Source: Pseudomonas fluorescens
Lineage (GTDB): Bacteria > Pseudomonadota > Gammaproteobacteria > Pseudomonadales > Pseudomonadaceae
NCBI RefSeq assembly: GCF_002837185.1
Contig: NZ_KZ477987.1
Location: 62,001-126,000 of the forward strand
DNA length: 64,000 bases
Reading direction: 5' to 3'
Below the pieces are notes generated by a model, which did no database searches, was not told the origin of the DNA, and saw only the letters and a program-made list of their open reading frames with translations. The position numbers were made by a program, and so were the translations under genes. Below are positions 8,616 through 18,061 of the stretch, one piece after another. Each line of letters begins with the position of its first letter. The first letter of the stretch is position 1.

Positions 8616-9764
8616 TTACGCCAGCAGCGGCGGAAGTTCTTTATTCAATGCCAGTTTTTCCATGACGGCGGTGCCCGTCAGCGCGTAGCCCAGCAGGCGA
8701 CCACTGGCGTCGCAGCACAGGGCCTTGATGTCGGCGCCCTCGCCTTCGACACTCCATACGCCTTCGCTACCGCGTGGAGGCGGCGAGACCACCAGCGGGC
8801 AGACCGGGGTTTTCACGGTGATCGGCATCGGCCCGTAGCTCACGGCGGTAGCGTTGCCGGCCAGGGTCTGGGCCAGGGCGCGGGCGCAGGTCATCAGGGG
8901 CATGACGTACAGCAGGTTCAAGCCATCGACCTCGGCGCAATCGCCCAGGGCGTAGATATTGGCGTGGGAGGTCTTGAGGTGGCGGTCCACCATGATGCCG
9001 CGGTTGATCTGCAGGCCGGCCGCCGCCGCCAGGTCGATGCGTGGGCGCAGGCCGATGGCGGAGACTACCAGGTCGCACTGGATCACTTCGCCGTCCGACA
9101 GATGGGCTTCCAGGCCATCGGCGTTGCGTTGCAGGCGGTTGAGTACCGGCCCCAGGTGGAAACGCGCGCCAATGCCTTCCAGCCCGGCTTGCACCGCAGC
9201 CGCAGCCGCCGGATGCAGCAGGGTCGGCATGACTTGTTCGCACGGCGCGACGAGGTCGACTTCATAGCCGCCAAGGATCAGGTCGTTGGCAAATTCGCAG
9301 CCGATCAGGCCGGCGCCGAGCAGCAGCACGCGGCGTTTGCCGGCAGCGGCGGCGCGAAAGCGCGCGTAGTCTTCAAGATCGTTGATCGGGAAAATCAGCT
9401 CGGCGGCATCACCCTCGACCGGAACACGCACGGTCTCGGCACCCCAGGCCAGGATCAGGTCGCGGTAGGTCACTGACTCCTCGCCGATCCACAAGCGCTT
9501 GTGGCCCGGGTCAATGCCGCTGATACGGGTGTGGGTGCGTACCTGGGCCTTGAGTTGCTCGGCCATGGCGCCAGGTTCGGCCATGCTCAGGCCATCGGCT
9601 TCCTTGTTCTTGCCAAAACCGGTGGAGAGCATGGGCTTGGAGTAGGAGCGCCCATCATCCGCGGTGATCAGCAGCAATGGGGTGTCGCTGTCGAGCTTGC
9701 GAAACTCCCGGGCTACGTTGTAACCGGCCAATCCTGTGCCGATGATCACGACAGGTGAGTTCAT
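8616..9764 (-). CDS. rubB: Rubredoxin–NAD(+) reductase
   Basis: A 382-residue FAD enzyme that passes electrons from NADH to rubredoxin. The N-terminal dinucleotide-binding motif is [17 protein letters not shown], a second ([17 protein letters not shown]) binds NADH, and [12 protein letters not shown] is the FAD-binding ATG/GD region. The start at 9764 ([11 protein letters not shown]) is chosen over a longer frame because an AAGGAGAAAG ribosome binding site lies just upstream and the family begins here. It lies 37 bp downstream of the rubredoxin gene and is probably co-transcribed with it. The partners serve alkane hydroxylases in some species and oxidative stress defence in others. Confidence 0.9.
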   Translation of the reverse strand: MNSPVVIIGTGLAGYNVAREFRKLDSDTPLLLITADDGRSYSKPMLSTGFGKNKEADGLSMAEPGAMAEQLKAQVRTHTRISGIDPGHKRLWIGEESVTYRDLILAWGAETVRVPVEGDAAELIFPINDLEDYARFRAAAAGKRRVLLLGAGLIGCEFANDLILGGYEVDLVAPCEQVMPTLLHPAAAAAVQAGLEGIGARFHLGPVLNRLQRNADGLEAHLSDGEVIQCDLVVSAIGLRPRIDLAAAAGLQINRGIMVDRHLKTSHANIYALGDCAEVDGLNLLYVMPLMTCARALAQTLAGNATAVSYGPMPITVKTPVCPLVVSPPPRGSEGVWSVEGEGADIKALCCDASGRLLGYALTGTAVMEKLALNKELPPLLA

Positions 9765-9801
9765 TCCTTTCTCCTTGTAGTACGTTTCGTAAAACTTCAA
9801 A

Positions 9802-9969
9802 TTAGCCGATTTCGATCATTTCGAAATCCATTTTGCCTACGCCGCAGTCCGGGCACAGCCAGTCTTCCGGAACATCTTCCCAACGGGTGCCGGGCACAAT
9901 TCCGTCATCCGGCCAACCATCCGCTTCGTTGTAAATCAGGCCACAGACGATACATTGCCACTTTTTCAT
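9802..9969 (-). CDS. rubA: Rubredoxin
   Basis: A 55-residue electron-transfer protein with one Fe(Cys)4 site. The ligands are visible as C6-x2-C9 ([15 protein letters not shown]) and C39-x2-C42 ([14 protein letters not shown]), in the standard 55-residue frame. The start at 9969 is the rubredoxin family start; the open frame extends further upstream without homology. It is upstream of and co-oriented with its reductase. Only one rubredoxin gene is present here, whereas some pseudomonads have two in tandem. Confidence 0.95.
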   Translation of the reverse strand: MKKWQCIVCGLIYNEADGWPDDGIVPGTRWEDVPEDWLCPDCGVGKMDFEMIEIG

Positions 9970-10162
9970 TACGTACTTCCTCAGGGTCCAGGCATCTTGG
10001 CCGACGGTCGATAGACCAGCGCTGCCGCTCGGCTCAGGGCGTTTGTACTGATCGCAGCCGGCAGATGCAAGTAGGATTGGCTTAAACGTCGGGTCAGCCC
10101 GGCAAAAGTTCAGGACGCCATGGTAAGCTCGCCGCCTCTTTTGCCGCCAATATTGACTTGCC

Positions 10163-10726
10163 GTGCCGCACTCAATCGCCCCTTCCGATGCTTGCCGATG
10201 GCTGCCCCAGAGCCTTCTGAGCCCGATGCCTGCGCCCTTGACCCTCGATTGGCTGTTCGATGAAGGCTCGCTGACGCGGCGGCTGACAGGGCTGTCCGGC
10301 AACGACTTCAGCGTGACGCCGCTGCTCGAAGGCTGGCAACCGTTGCGCGACGATGAATGTACGGCGCTGGCCCTGCCCCCGGGCACTGTCGGCTGGGTAC
10401 GCGAGGTGTATTTGCGCGGGCATGACCAACCCTGGGTGTTTGCCCGCAGTGTCGCGTCACGCGGGGCATTGCAGGGCGACGGCTTGCAGATGGATGAGTT
10501 GGGCAGCCGCTCGCTGGGCGAGTTGTTGTTCTGCGACCGCGCCTTTACCCGCCAGCCGATCGAGGTGTGCCATTACCCGGCACCTTGGCTACCCGCTGCG
10601 GATCAGGTCGACGGGCTGTGGGCGCGCCGCTCGCGTTTCGATCGCGGGGCGCTGAGCGTGCTGGTGGCGGAAGTCTTCCTGCCGAGTGTCTGGCAGGTGC
10701 TGCATGACCATCCGGAGAACCGCTGA
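10163..10726 (+). CDS. ubiC: Chorismate lyase
   Basis: A 187-residue enzyme that converts chorismate to 4-hydroxybenzoate plus pyruvate, the first committed step of ubiquinone synthesis. Family blocks are [26 protein letters not shown] (substrate arginine), SRSLGELLF and VAEVFLP (catalytic-region glutamate). The start is a GTG at 10163 and the exact codon is uncertain. Its stop overlaps the ubiA start by one base (TGATG), indicating translational coupling. Confidence 0.93.
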   Translation: MPHSIAPSDACRWLPQSLLSPMPAPLTLDWLFDEGSLTRRLTGLSGNDFSVTPLLEGWQPLRDDECTALALPPGTVGWVREVYLRGHDQPWVFARSVASRGALQGDGLQMDELGSRSLGELLFCDRAFTRQPIEVCHYPAPWLPAADQVDGLWARRSRFDRGALSVLVAEVFLPSVWQVLHDHPENR

Positions 10727-11616
10727 TGTACCAACGTGTGCTCAAATCCTTGAATCGCCTGAACCCCAGGGCCTGGGATTTCATTCAACTGACGCGCATG
10801 GACAAGCCTATCGGTATCTACCTGCTGCTGTGGCCCACGCTATGGGCGCTGTGGATCGCCGGCAAGGGCTCGCCGTCGCTGCTCAATATCGTGATTTTCG
10901 TGCTGGGTGTGGTGCTGACCCGTGCCGGTGGCTGCGTGATCAATGACTGGGCCGACCGCAAGGTCGACGGGCATGTGAAACGCACCGAGCAACGTCCGCT
11001 GGTCAGCGGCAAGATCAGTTCGAAAGAGGCACTGGTGTTTTTTGCGCTGCTGATGGGCATCAGTTTCCTGCTGGTGCTGCTGACCAACGCCAGCACCATC
11101 CTGCTGTCCCTTGGCGGGCTGGCGCTGGCGGCAAGCTATCCATTCATGAAGCGCTACACCTATTACCCGCAGGTGGTGCTGGGCGCGGCGTTCTCCTGGG
11201 GCATGCCGATGGCATTCACGGCCGAGACCGGCCATCTGCCAGCCGAGGCCTGGCTGCTGTACATCGCCAACCTGTTGTGGACGGTGGGTTACGACACCTA
11301 TTACGCGATGACCGACCGCGACGACGATTTGAAGATCGGCGTGAAATCCACCGCAATCCTGTTCGGTGATGCTGACCGCGTGATCATTCTCACCCTGCAG
11401 GGCCTGGCGCTGGTGTGCCTGTTGCTCGCCGGGGCCCGGTTCGAGCTGGGCGGCTGGTTTCACTTGGGTCTGCTGGCGGCGGCAGGCTGTTTTGCCTGGG
11501 AATTCTGGTACACCCGAGACCGGGACCGTATGAAGTGCTTCAAGGCGTTCTTGCACAACCACTGGGCCGGGTTGGCTATTTTTGTGGGGATTGTGGTGGA
11601 TTACGCGGTTCGCTGA
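10726..11616 (+). CDS. ubiA: 4-hydroxybenzoate octaprenyltransferase
   Basis: A 296-residue inner-membrane prenyltransferase that attaches the polyprenyl tail to 4-hydroxybenzoate. Both Asp-rich motifs that bind Mg-prenyl diphosphate are present: [16 protein letters not shown] in the first half and [16 protein letters not shown] in the second. Several hydrophobic helices surround them. It is coupled to ubiC by a one-base overlap, so substrate supply and use are encoded together. A REP doublet follows the stop. Confidence 0.96.
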   Translation: MYQRVLKSLNRLNPRAWDFIQLTRMDKPIGIYLLLWPTLWALWIAGKGSPSLLNIVIFVLGVVLTRAGGCVINDWADRKVDGHVKRTEQRPLVSGKISSKEALVFFALLMGISFLLVLLTNASTILLSLGGLALAASYPFMKRYTYYPQVVLGAAFSWGMPMAFTAETGHLPAEAWLLYIANLLWTVGYDTYYAMTDRDDDLKIGVKSTAILFGDADRVIILTLQGLALVCLLLAGARFELGGWFHLGLLAAAGCFAWEFWYTRDRDRMKCFKAFLHNHWAGLAIFVGIVVDYAVR

Positions 11617-11643
11617 GAGGTTTGCGGTGGCTGTTCCGACGCC

Positions 11644-11714
11644 ATCGGGGGCAAGCCCCCTCCCACAGTTGATGGGTTAACACCTTCAAATGTGGGAGGG
11701 GGCTTGCCCCCGAT
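11644..11714. repeat. REP doublet 1 (inverted GTGGGAGGGGGCTTGCCCCC pair)
   Basis: Two inverted copies of the REP unit (ATCGGGGGCAAGCCCCCTCC… and its complement) lie about 25 bp apart between convergent ubiA and the downstream minus-strand gene. It is the shortest of six such doublets in the window. Confidence 0.9.
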
Positions 11715-11735
11715 GATTTCAGCAGCGCCGCGCAG

Positions 11736-12113
11736 TCAAGGCTTGATGATATGCCAAGCCCCACCCTTGCCATCCCCGGTCTTGTCACCGGCTTTCTTGT
11801 CATCCTTGTAGGTGTAGACCGGCTTGCCTTTGTAGGCCCATTGACTGGTCTGATCGTCGCGGGTAATCACTGTCCAGTCGCCAGCCTTGGTATCGGTAGA
11901 CTCGGCCTTCAGCGGCGGCCAATTGGTCGCGCACTGGTCCTTGCACACGGACTTGCCGTCGGCGTCCTTGTCGAAGGTGTAGAGCGTCAGGCCTTTGTGA
12001 TCAACCAGCATCCCGTCTTTCGTCATCGCAGGTTCTGCGGCCAAAGCCAGGCCCGGCAGCGTCAACGCGGCCGTTACCAGCAGGGCTTTCCAGGAAATCG
12101 TGCTGTAAGTCAT
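11736..12113 (-). CDS. Secreted COG4315 protein (Yx(F/W/Y)xxD repeats)
   Basis: A 125-residue protein with a cleavable signal peptide (MTYSTISWKALLVTAALTLP, Ala-rich cleavage region near residue 25). The mature part has two copies of the short repeat typical of this family (LYTFDKD, VYTYKDD) and a Cys pair (VCKDQCATNWPP). The start at 12113 has a good AAGGAAGG ribosome binding site. The biochemical role of the family is unknown. It is divergent from phoB, and the intervening region holds the PhoB box, so phosphate control is possible but not shown. Confidence 0.85.
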   Translation of the reverse strand: MTYSTISWKALLVTAALTLPGLALAAEPAMTKDGMLVDHKGLTLYTFDKDADGKSVCKDQCATNWPPLKAESTDTKAGDWTVITRDDQTSQWAYKGKPVYTYKDDKKAGDKTGDGKGGAWHIIKP

Positions 12114-12195
12114 CGGAACCTTCCTTTTGTGGTTGTCAGGATTCGGACCCAAAGGGTAGTCCAGAGTGCCGTGAATTGCCCAAGGGTCTAAATTA

Positions 12196-12229
12196 CTGTC
12201 ACACGACTGCAATAATTCCGTTATCTAAT
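12196..12229 (+). promoter_or_regulatory. PhoB box and -10 of the phoB promoter
   Basis: Two 7-bp half-sites with 4-bp spacing (CTGTCAC at 12196–12202, CTGCAAT at 12207–12213) match the PhoB direct repeat CTGTCAT-N4-CTGTCAT. Ten bases after the second half-site is TCTAAT (12224–12229), five of six bases matching the -10 consensus, the spacing known for PhoB-activated promoters. This predicts autoregulation of phoBR. Confidence 0.8.
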
Positions 12230-12269
12230 GCGGCGCAAGACAGTTAAATGACAAAGAGGATTTTTGAGC

Positions 12270-12959
12270 ATGGTTGGCAGGAGCATTCTGATTGTTGACG
12301 ACGAAGCGCCCATTCGCGAGATGATCGCCGTTGCGTTGGAAATGGCCGGCTACGACTGCCTGGAGGCGGAGAACTCCCAGCAGGCCCATGCCATTATCGT
12401 CGACCGCAAGCCGGATCTGATCCTGCTCGACTGGATGTTGCCCGGCACTTCCGGTATCGAGCTGGCCCGGCGCCTCAAGCGTGACGAGCTGACCGGGGAT
12501 ATCCCGATCATCATGCTCACCGCCAAGGGCGAAGAGGACAACAAGATCCAGGGCCTGGAAGTCGGCGCCGATGACTACATCACCAAGCCTTTCTCCCCGC
12601 GAGAGTTGGTAGCGCGCCTCAAAGCCGTACTGCGCCGAGCCGGCCCGACCGACGGCGAAGCCCCCATCGAAGTCGACGGCCTGATCCTGGACCCGATCAG
12701 CCACCGCGTGACCATCGACGGCAAGCCGGCTGAGATGGGCCCGACCGAATACCGTCTGTTGCAGTTTTTCATGACCCACCAGGAGCGCGCCTACACCCGT
12801 GGCCAACTGCTGGACCAGGTGTGGGGCGGCAATGTGTACGTGGAGGAGCGCACCGTGGACGTGCATATCCGCCGCCTGCGCAAAGCCTTGGGCGATGCCT
12901 ATGAGAATCTGGTACAAACCGTGCGCGGCACGGGCTACCGGTTTTCAACCAAAGGTTGA
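12270..12959 (+). CDS. phoB: Phosphate regulon response regulator PhoB
   Basis: A 229-residue OmpR-family regulator that activates phosphate-starvation genes. Its receiver domain has Asp10/Asp11, phosphoacceptor Asp54 ([10 protein letters not shown]), Thr84 and Lys106. The C-terminal winged helix ends [15 protein letters not shown]…[10 protein letters not shown]. The start at 12270 ([12 protein letters not shown]) is preferred to an in-frame TTG two codons upstream because AGAGGA lies about 10 bp before it. phoR follows after a repeat-filled gap. A PhoB box upstream suggests autoactivation. Confidence 0.97.
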   Translation: MVGRSILIVDDEAPIREMIAVALEMAGYDCLEAENSQQAHAIIVDRKPDLILLDWMLPGTSGIELARRLKRDELTGDIPIIMLTAKGEEDNKIQGLEVGADDYITKPFSPRELVARLKAVLRRAGPTDGEAPIEVDGLILDPISHRVTIDGKPAEMGPTEYRLLQFFMTHQERAYTRGQLLDQVWGGNVYVEERTVDVHIRRLRKALGDAYENLVQTVRGTGYRFSTKG

Positions 12960-12962
12960 AAC

Positions 12963-13048
12963 CTGGCTGCAAGTGATCAGCTACAAGCGGCAAGAGAAAA
13001 GCCGCCTCGCTCTGACTTGAAGCTTGCAGCTTGAAACTTGAAGCTGCT
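12963..13048. repeat. Intra-operon repeat, copy 1 (phoB–phoR)
   Basis: The gap between phoB and phoR is filled by alternating GCTGCAAG/GCTACAAGCGGCAAG and TTGAAGCTTGCAGCTTGAAA segments, which are inverted relatives of each other and can fold. Related copies lie at 17961–18060, 18911–18996 and 55795–55876. Confidence 0.75.
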
Positions 13049-13062
13049 CCGAAGGACGCTCC

Positions 13063-14385
13063 ATGAACCAAAACTGGCATGGCACCCTGATTCGCCACAT
13101 GCTCCTGCTGGTCACCGGTTGCCTGCTGGTCGGGCTGATCAGTGGCTATTACGGCTGGAGCCTGGCTATCGGCATCGCGCTGTACCTGGGCTGGACCCTC
13201 AAGCAACTGCTGCGCCTGCATGAATGGCTGCGCCAGCACAAACCCGACGAAGCTCCCCCCGATGGCTACGGCCTGTGGGGTGAAGTGTTCGACAGCATTT
13301 ACCACTTGCAGCGCCGCGACCAACGGGTGCGCGGGCGCCTGCAGGCGGTGATCGATCGGGTACAGGAATCCACCGCCGCGCTCAAGGACGCGGTGATCAT
13401 GCTCGACAGCGACGGCAACCTGGAATGGTGGAACCGCGCCGCCGAGACCCTGCTGGGCCTCAAGACCCCCCAGGACAGCGGCCAGCCGGTGACCAACCTG
13501 GTACGCCACCCGCGCTTCAAGGAATACTTCGAGCAGGACAACTACGAAGAAGCCCTGGAAATCCCCTCGCCCACCAATGATCGCATGCGTATCCAGCTGT
13601 ACCTGACGCGCTACGGCAACAACGAGCACTTGATGCTGGTGCGCGACGTGACCCGCATCCATCAGTTGGAACAGATGCGCAAGGACTTCGTTGCCAACGT
13701 TTCCCACGAGCTGCGCACGCCGTTGACGGTGATCTGCGGCTACCTGGAGACGCTGCTGGACAATGTCGACGAGATCAACCCGCGCTGGAGCCGCGCCCTG
13801 CAGCAGATGCAGCAGCAAGGCTCACGCATGCAGACCCTGCTTAATGACTTGCTGCTGCTGGCCAAGCTTGAGGCCACCGATTACCCCTCCGATAACCACC
13901 CAGTGGCGGTGCAAAGCCTGCTGCAAACCATCAAGAACGACGCCCAGGCGCTCTCCGGCGAACGCGGCCAGCAGATCACTCTGGAAGCCGACCCGACGGT
14001 GCTGCTCAAGGGCAGCGAGGGCGAGCTGCGCAGTGCGTTCTCCAACTTGGTGTTCAACGCGGTGAAGTACACCCAGGACAAGGGCAATATCCGCATCCGC
14101 TGGTGGGCCGACGAACAGGGGGCGCACCTGAGCGTGCAGGACTCCGGCATCGGTATCGACGCCAAGCATCTGCCACGCCTGACCGAGCGCTTCTACCGCG
14201 TCGATTCCAGCCGCAACTCCAATACCGGCGGCACCGGGCTGGGCCTGGCGATCGTCAAGCATGTGCTGCTGCGCCATCGGGCACGCCTGGAGATCAGCAG
14301 CGTGCTGGGGCATGGCAGTACATTTACCTGCCACTTTCCGACAACGCAGGTGACCCGTTCGCGGCTCGTCGGAAATGAAGAATAA
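13063..14385 (+). CDS. phoR: Phosphate regulon sensor histidine kinase PhoR
   Basis: A 440-residue sensor kinase that phosphorylates PhoB when phosphate is scarce. The N-terminus has two hydrophobic segments (about residues 9–45), followed by a PhoR-type region and a PAS domain (around 100–190, ALKDAVIMLDSDGNLEWWNR). The HisKA box is VANVSHELRTPLTVICGY with His215, followed by the ATPase domain (N box FSNLVFNAVKYT, G boxes DSGIGID and GTGLGLAIVKH). It has no large periplasmic sensor, as is normal for PhoR, which reads transport activity through PstSCAB and PhoU. Confidence 0.97.
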   Translation: MNQNWHGTLIRHMLLLVTGCLLVGLISGYYGWSLAIGIALYLGWTLKQLLRLHEWLRQHKPDEAPPDGYGLWGEVFDSIYHLQRRDQRVRGRLQAVIDRVQESTAALKDAVIMLDSDGNLEWWNRAAETLLGLKTPQDSGQPVTNLVRHPRFKEYFEQDNYEEALEIPSPTNDRMRIQLYLTRYGNNEHLMLVRDVTRIHQLEQMRKDFVANVSHELRTPLTVICGYLETLLDNVDEINPRWSRALQQMQQQGSRMQTLLNDLLLLAKLEATDYPSDNHPVAVQSLLQTIKNDAQALSGERGQQITLEADPTVLLKGSEGELRSAFSNLVFNAVKYTQDKGNIRIRWWADEQGAHLSVQDSGIGIDAKHLPRLTERFYRVDSSRNSNTGGTGLGLAIVKHVLLRHRARLEISSVLGHGSTFTCHFPTTQVTRSRLVGNEE

Positions 14386-14406
14386 CTCAAACACAGCACA
14401 ACACCC

Positions 14407-14499
14407 ACTGTGGGAGGGGGCTTGCTCCCGATAGCGGTGTATCAGTACCAGATGTGCTGACTGACACCCTGCTATCGGGGGCAAGCCCCCTCCCACAGT
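14407..14499. repeat. REP doublet 2
   Basis: Inverted REP units (ACTGTGGGAGGGGGCTTGCT … GCAAGCCCCCTCCCACAGT) are separated by the ATAGCGGTG/TATCAG spacer shared with the other doublets. It lies downstream of phoR and upstream of the co-oriented membrane protein gene. Confidence 0.92.
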
Positions 14500-14651
14500 G
14501 GTTGTGCATGAATCTGGGGAATGCATTCCAGGCCCCGCCCGGCAGCAACCACTAGGCAAGCGCCCCATCAGCCGCTACATTGGCCGACTTGCGCCTGCCT
14601 TTCAGGCCAGCCTTCCCCCTATTGAACAGACGGAACCTGCAAAACCCCATC

Positions 14652-15992
14652 ATGGACCCTTCCCCTGGTATCACCCTCGCGACACTTTTCGCCGATTTCG
14701 GCATGATTCTTTTTGCACTGGTCCTGGTACTGCTCAACGGCTTCTTCGTTGCGGCGGAATTTGCCATGGTCAAACTGCGCTCGACCCGGGTCGAGGCCAT
14801 CGCCCACACCAACGGCTGGCGCGGGCAGATCCTGCGCACCGTGCACAGCCAGCTCGACGCCTACCTGTCGGCCTGCCAGCTGGGTATCACCCTCGCCTCC
14901 CTGGGCCTGGGCTGGGTCGGCGAACCGGCTTTTGCGCACATCCTCGAGCCTTTGCTGGGCGCCGCAGGCGTGGAGTCGCCGGAGGTGATCAAGGGCGTTT
15001 CGTTCTTTGCCGCCTTCTTCGTGATTTCCTACCTGCACATTGTGGTCGGCGAGCTGGCCCCCAAATCCTGGGCCATCCGCAAACCCGAATTGCTGTCGCT
15101 GTGGACCGCCGTGCCGCTGTACCTGTTCTACTGGGCCATGTACCCGGCGATCTACCTGCTCAACGCCAGCGCCAACGCCATCCTGCGCATCGCCGGCCAG
15201 GGCGAGCCCGGCCCGCATCACGAACACCATTACAGCCGCGAAGAGCTCAAGCTGATCCTGCACTCCAGCCGTGGCCAGGACCCGAGCGACCAAGGCATGC
15301 GCGTACTCGCCTCCGCCGTGGAAATGGGCGAACTGGAAGTGGTGGACTGGGCCAACTCCCGGGAAGACCTGGTCACCCTGGATTTCAACGCCCCACTCAA
15401 GGAAATCCTGGCGCTGTTCCGTCGCCACAAATTCAGCCGTTACCCGGTGTATGACGCCGTGCGCAACGAGTTCGTGGGCCTGCTGCACATCAAGGACCTG
15501 CTGCTTGAATTGGCGGCCCTGGACCATATCCCCGAGTCGTTCAACCTGGCCGAACTGACCCGCCCGCTGGAGCGCGTGTCGCGGCACATGCCGTTGTCGC
15601 AGTTGCTGGAGCAGTTCCGCAAAGGCGGCGCGCACTTCGCCCTGGTGGAAGAAGCCGACGGCAAGATCATTGGCTACCTGACCATGGAAGACGTGCTGGA
15701 AGTGCTGGTGGGCGATATCCAGGACGAACACCGCAAGGCCGAACGCGGCATCCTCGCCTACCAGCCGGGCAAGCTGCTGGTGCGTGGCGACACCCCGCTG
15801 TTCAAGGTAGAACGCCTGCTCGGCATCGACCTGGACCACATCGAAGCCGAAACCCTGGCCGGCCTGATCTACGACACCTTGAAACGGGTGCCTGAAGAGG
15901 AAGAAGTGCTGGAGGTTGAAGGCTTGCGGATCATCATCAAGAAGATGAAAGGACCGAAGATCGTGCTGGCCAAGGTGTTGATGCTGGATTGA
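14652..15992 (+). CDS. CNNM/CorC-family transporter-like protein (DUF21–CBS–CorC_HlyC)
   Basis: A 446-residue membrane protein of the so-called hemolysin family, related to CNNM/CorC magnesium exporters. The N-terminal DUF21 domain (about residues 10–190) has four hydrophobic segments, including ALVLVLLNGFFVAAEFAMVK and the QLGITLASLGLGWVGEPAF motif. Two CBS domains follow (around 210–340; RYPVYDAVRNEFVGLLHIKD), then a C-terminal CorC_HlyC domain. The start at 14652 (MDPSPGITLATLF) is preferred because the upstream extension is not membrane-like; no strong ribosome binding site is seen for either. Ion specificity cannot be read from the sequence. Confidence 0.88.
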   Translation: MDPSPGITLATLFADFGMILFALVLVLLNGFFVAAEFAMVKLRSTRVEAIAHTNGWRGQILRTVHSQLDAYLSACQLGITLASLGLGWVGEPAFAHILEPLLGAAGVESPEVIKGVSFFAAFFVISYLHIVVGELAPKSWAIRKPELLSLWTAVPLYLFYWAMYPAIYLLNASANAILRIAGQGEPGPHHEHHYSREELKLILHSSRGQDPSDQGMRVLASAVEMGELEVVDWANSREDLVTLDFNAPLKEILALFRRHKFSRYPVYDAVRNEFVGLLHIKDLLLELAALDHIPESFNLAELTRPLERVSRHMPLSQLLEQFRKGGAHFALVEEADGKIIGYLTMEDVLEVLVGDIQDEHRKAERGILAYQPGKLLVRGDTPLFKVERLLGIDLDHIEAETLAGLIYDTLKRVPEEEEVLEVEGLRIIIKKMKGPKIVLAKVLMLD

Positions 15993-15998
15993 CTACCC

Positions 15999-16092
15999 AT
16001 TGTGGGAGGGGGCTTGCCCCCGATAGCGGTGGTTCAGTCAGCATATTTTTAACTGTTAGACCGCAATCGGGGGCAAGCCCCCTCCCACATTG
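15999..16092. repeat. REP doublet 3
   Basis: Inverted REP units (ATTGTGGGAGGGGGCTTGCC … GCAAGCCCCCTCCCACATT) with the standard spacer lie between the convergent CNNM-like gene and the response regulator gene. Confidence 0.92.
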
Positions 16093-16112
16093 GTGAGTGG
16101 TCATCCTTTGAA

Positions 16113-17021
16113 TTACGCACCCGGCACAAAATGCTTCTGCGCGGTACCACGTGCGATCAGGCGGGAGATGTAATCCAGCTTCTGCGCATCCTGGTCGATA
16201 AACCGGAAGGTCAGTTGCAGCCAGTCACTGTCGGGCCTGGGCTCGTAGGCAACGATGGCGTGCAGGTAGCCGTTGAGGCGTGCCACTTCAGCGTTCTCGC
16301 CCTGTTCGAGGTCGAGCACGGCGCTTTCCAGTACCTGGGGCAGGACCTCACCGCGACGCACCACCAACAACGCCTCCTTGATGCTCAGCGCCTTGATCAC
16401 GCACTGCTGGGTTCCGCTGGACAGCCGCAACTGGCCCTGGCCACGGCCGCCTGCAGGCGAAGCGGTCGGGGCGGCGGCGACAGGCGCGCTATTGAGCAGG
16501 CCTCTGCTCGGGGCTGCCGCCACCGATACCGGCGCCGGTTTGACAGCTTCGGGCTTGCCACCGGTCAGCGCGCTCAGGGAGTCGTTGCCGAAGGCCGAGT
16601 TCATCTTGGTCGGCGCGCTGGCAATCAACGCGTCGAGGCGGCCGATCTTGTGCAGGGCCTGCTTGACCTTGTTCAACAACTGCTCATTGGTGAACGGCTT
16701 GCTGACGTAACCGGACACGCCGGCCTGAATGGCCTGCACCACGTTTTCCTTGTCACCCCGGCTGGTCACCATCACGAACGGCATGGCCTTCAGATGGGCT
16801 TGCTCGCGGCACCAGGTCAACAGCTCAAGCCCGGACATCTCCGGCATTTCCCAGTCGCACAGCACCAGGTCGAAGGTCTCGCGCATCAGAATGGATTGCG
16901 CCTTCTTGCCGTTCACCGCATCTTCGATCTTGATCCCCGGGAAGTAGTTGCGCAGGCACTTCTTCACCAGGTCGCGAATAAACGAGGCGTCATCCACCAC
17001 CAACACACTGACTTTACTCAT
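16113..17021 (-). CDS. Response regulator with C-terminal PilZ-like domain
   Basis: A 302-residue protein with a complete receiver domain: Asp10/Asp11, phosphoacceptor Asp56 (LVLCDWEMPEMSG), Thr86 and Lys108 (YVSKPFTNEQLL). A Pro/Ala-rich linker (about 155–200) leads to a C-terminal domain (LRLSSGTQQCVIKALSIKEA …) that looks PilZ-like in pattern, but the c-di-GMP-binding RxxxR and (D/N)xSxxG motifs are not evident. No DNA-binding domain is seen. A GAAGGG ribosome binding site precedes the ATG. It sits between phosphate genes in pseudomonads, but no sensor kinase is adjacent and its pathway is unknown. Confidence 0.82.
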   Translation of the reverse strand: MSKVSVLVVDDASFIRDLVKKCLRNYFPGIKIEDAVNGKKAQSILMRETFDLVLCDWEMPEMSGLELLTWCREQAHLKAMPFVMVTSRGDKENVVQAIQAGVSGYVSKPFTNEQLLNKVKQALHKIGRLDALIASAPTKMNSAFGNDSLSALTGGKPEAVKPAPVSVAAAPSRGLLNSAPVAAAPTASPAGGRGQGQLRLSSGTQQCVIKALSIKEALLVVRRGEVLPQVLESAVLDLEQGENAEVARLNGYLHAIVAYEPRPDSDWLQLTFRFIDQDAQKLDYISRLIARGTAQKHFVPGA

Positions 17022-17147
17022 CGACCCTTCATCCTATAAAACCTTGGCTGGCAGTACGCCTGACTGATGGCAGTTTGCCAAAACTCTGCAGTCACGTTAG
17101 GACTTATTACGCCCCGTCCGCAATAAATTCCGCTCGCCACAAACGAA

Positions 17148-17172
17148 AACGCCCGACCAATGGCCGGGCGTT
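17148..17172 (-). terminator. Intrinsic terminator of the pst-phoU operon
   Basis: Read on the minus strand, AACGCCCG and CGGGCGTT (8-bp stem, extended by GCC/GGT pairing in the loop) are followed by TTTTCGTTTG. It lies 16 bp after the phoU stop. Confidence 0.82.
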
Positions 17173-17188
17173 AATTTCTCGGGCAACC

Positions 17189-17950
17189 TTACTTATCGTC
17201 AGATTCGCCCGGAACATTAGGGATAAGATCAGCGTTGCCTTCAACTTCGGCTTTCATGCGTTTGAGGCCCATGTGCCGAACGTCGGTGCCGCGTACCAGA
17301 TAAATCACCAATTCCGAGATATTGCGCGCGTGGTCGCCGATGCGTTCCAGCGAGCGCAGCACCCAGATGATGCTCAAGACGCGCGAGATAGAGCGCGGGT
17401 CTTCCATCATGTAGGTGGCCAGCTCACGCAAGGCAGTCTTGTATTCGCGATCAATGACCTTGTCGTACTGGGCCACCGACAGCGCCAGGTCTGCATCGAA
17501 CCGCGCAAACGCGTCAAGGGCATCGCGCACCATGTTGCGCACCTGGTCGCCGATATGCCGCACTTCCACGTAACCACGCGGCGCTTCGCCTTCTTCGCAC
17601 AGCTGGATGGCGCGGCGGGCGATCTTGGTGGCTTCGTCGCCGATACGCTCGAGGTCGATCACCGATTTGGAGATGCTGATGATCAAACGCAGGTCGGAAG
17701 CCGCGGGCTGGCGACGGGCCAGGATGCGCAGGCATTCTTCGTCGATGTTGCGTTCCATCTGGTTGATCTGGTCATCGATCTCACGCACTTGCTGGGCCAG
17801 GCCCGAGTCGGCCTCGATCAGCGCGGTGACCGCATCGTTGACTTGCTTCTCCACCAGCCCGCCCATCGCCAGGAGGTGGCTGCGCACTTCCTCAAGCTCG
17901 GCGTTGAACTGCGCGGAGATGTGGTGGGTAAGGCCTTCCTTTGAAATCAT
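17189..17950 (-). CDS. phoU: Phosphate signalling protein PhoU
   Basis: A 253-residue all-helical protein made of two tandem PhoU repeats. It links the Pst transporter to PhoR and represses PhoR when phosphate is ample. The metal-binding EXXXD-type segments are visible (DLERIGDEATKIARRAI in the first half, SLERIGDHARNISELVI in the second). The start at 17950 (MISKEGLTHHIS) is the family start; the longer frame reads into the intra-operon repeat. It is the last gene of the pst operon. Confidence 0.96.
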   Translation of the reverse strand: MISKEGLTHHISAQFNAELEEVRSHLLAMGGLVEKQVNDAVTALIEADSGLAQQVREIDDQINQMERNIDEECLRILARRQPAASDLRLIISISKSVIDLERIGDEATKIARRAIQLCEEGEAPRGYVEVRHIGDQVRNMVRDALDAFARFDADLALSVAQYDKVIDREYKTALRELATYMMEDPRSISRVLSIIWVLRSLERIGDHARNISELVIYLVRGTDVRHMGLKRMKAEVEGNADLIPNVPGESDDK

Positions 17951-17960
17951 GGTTTTGCTC

Positions 17961-18060
17961 CGCAAAAGCTGTAAGCCGCAAGCTACAAGCTGCAAGCTGA
18001 TGTGTGTCGTTAATCAAACTGCTTTTACTTGCCGCTTCAAACTTGCGGCTTGCAGCCGGG
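17961..18060. repeat. Intra-operon repeat, copy 2 (pstB–phoU)
   Basis: Contains AAGCTGTAAGCCGCAAGCTA-type left arms and ACTTGCCGCTTCAAACTTGC-type right arms around a ctgcttttac core. It lies between pstB and phoU and can form a long hairpin. Confidence 0.8.
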
Positions 18061-18061
18061 G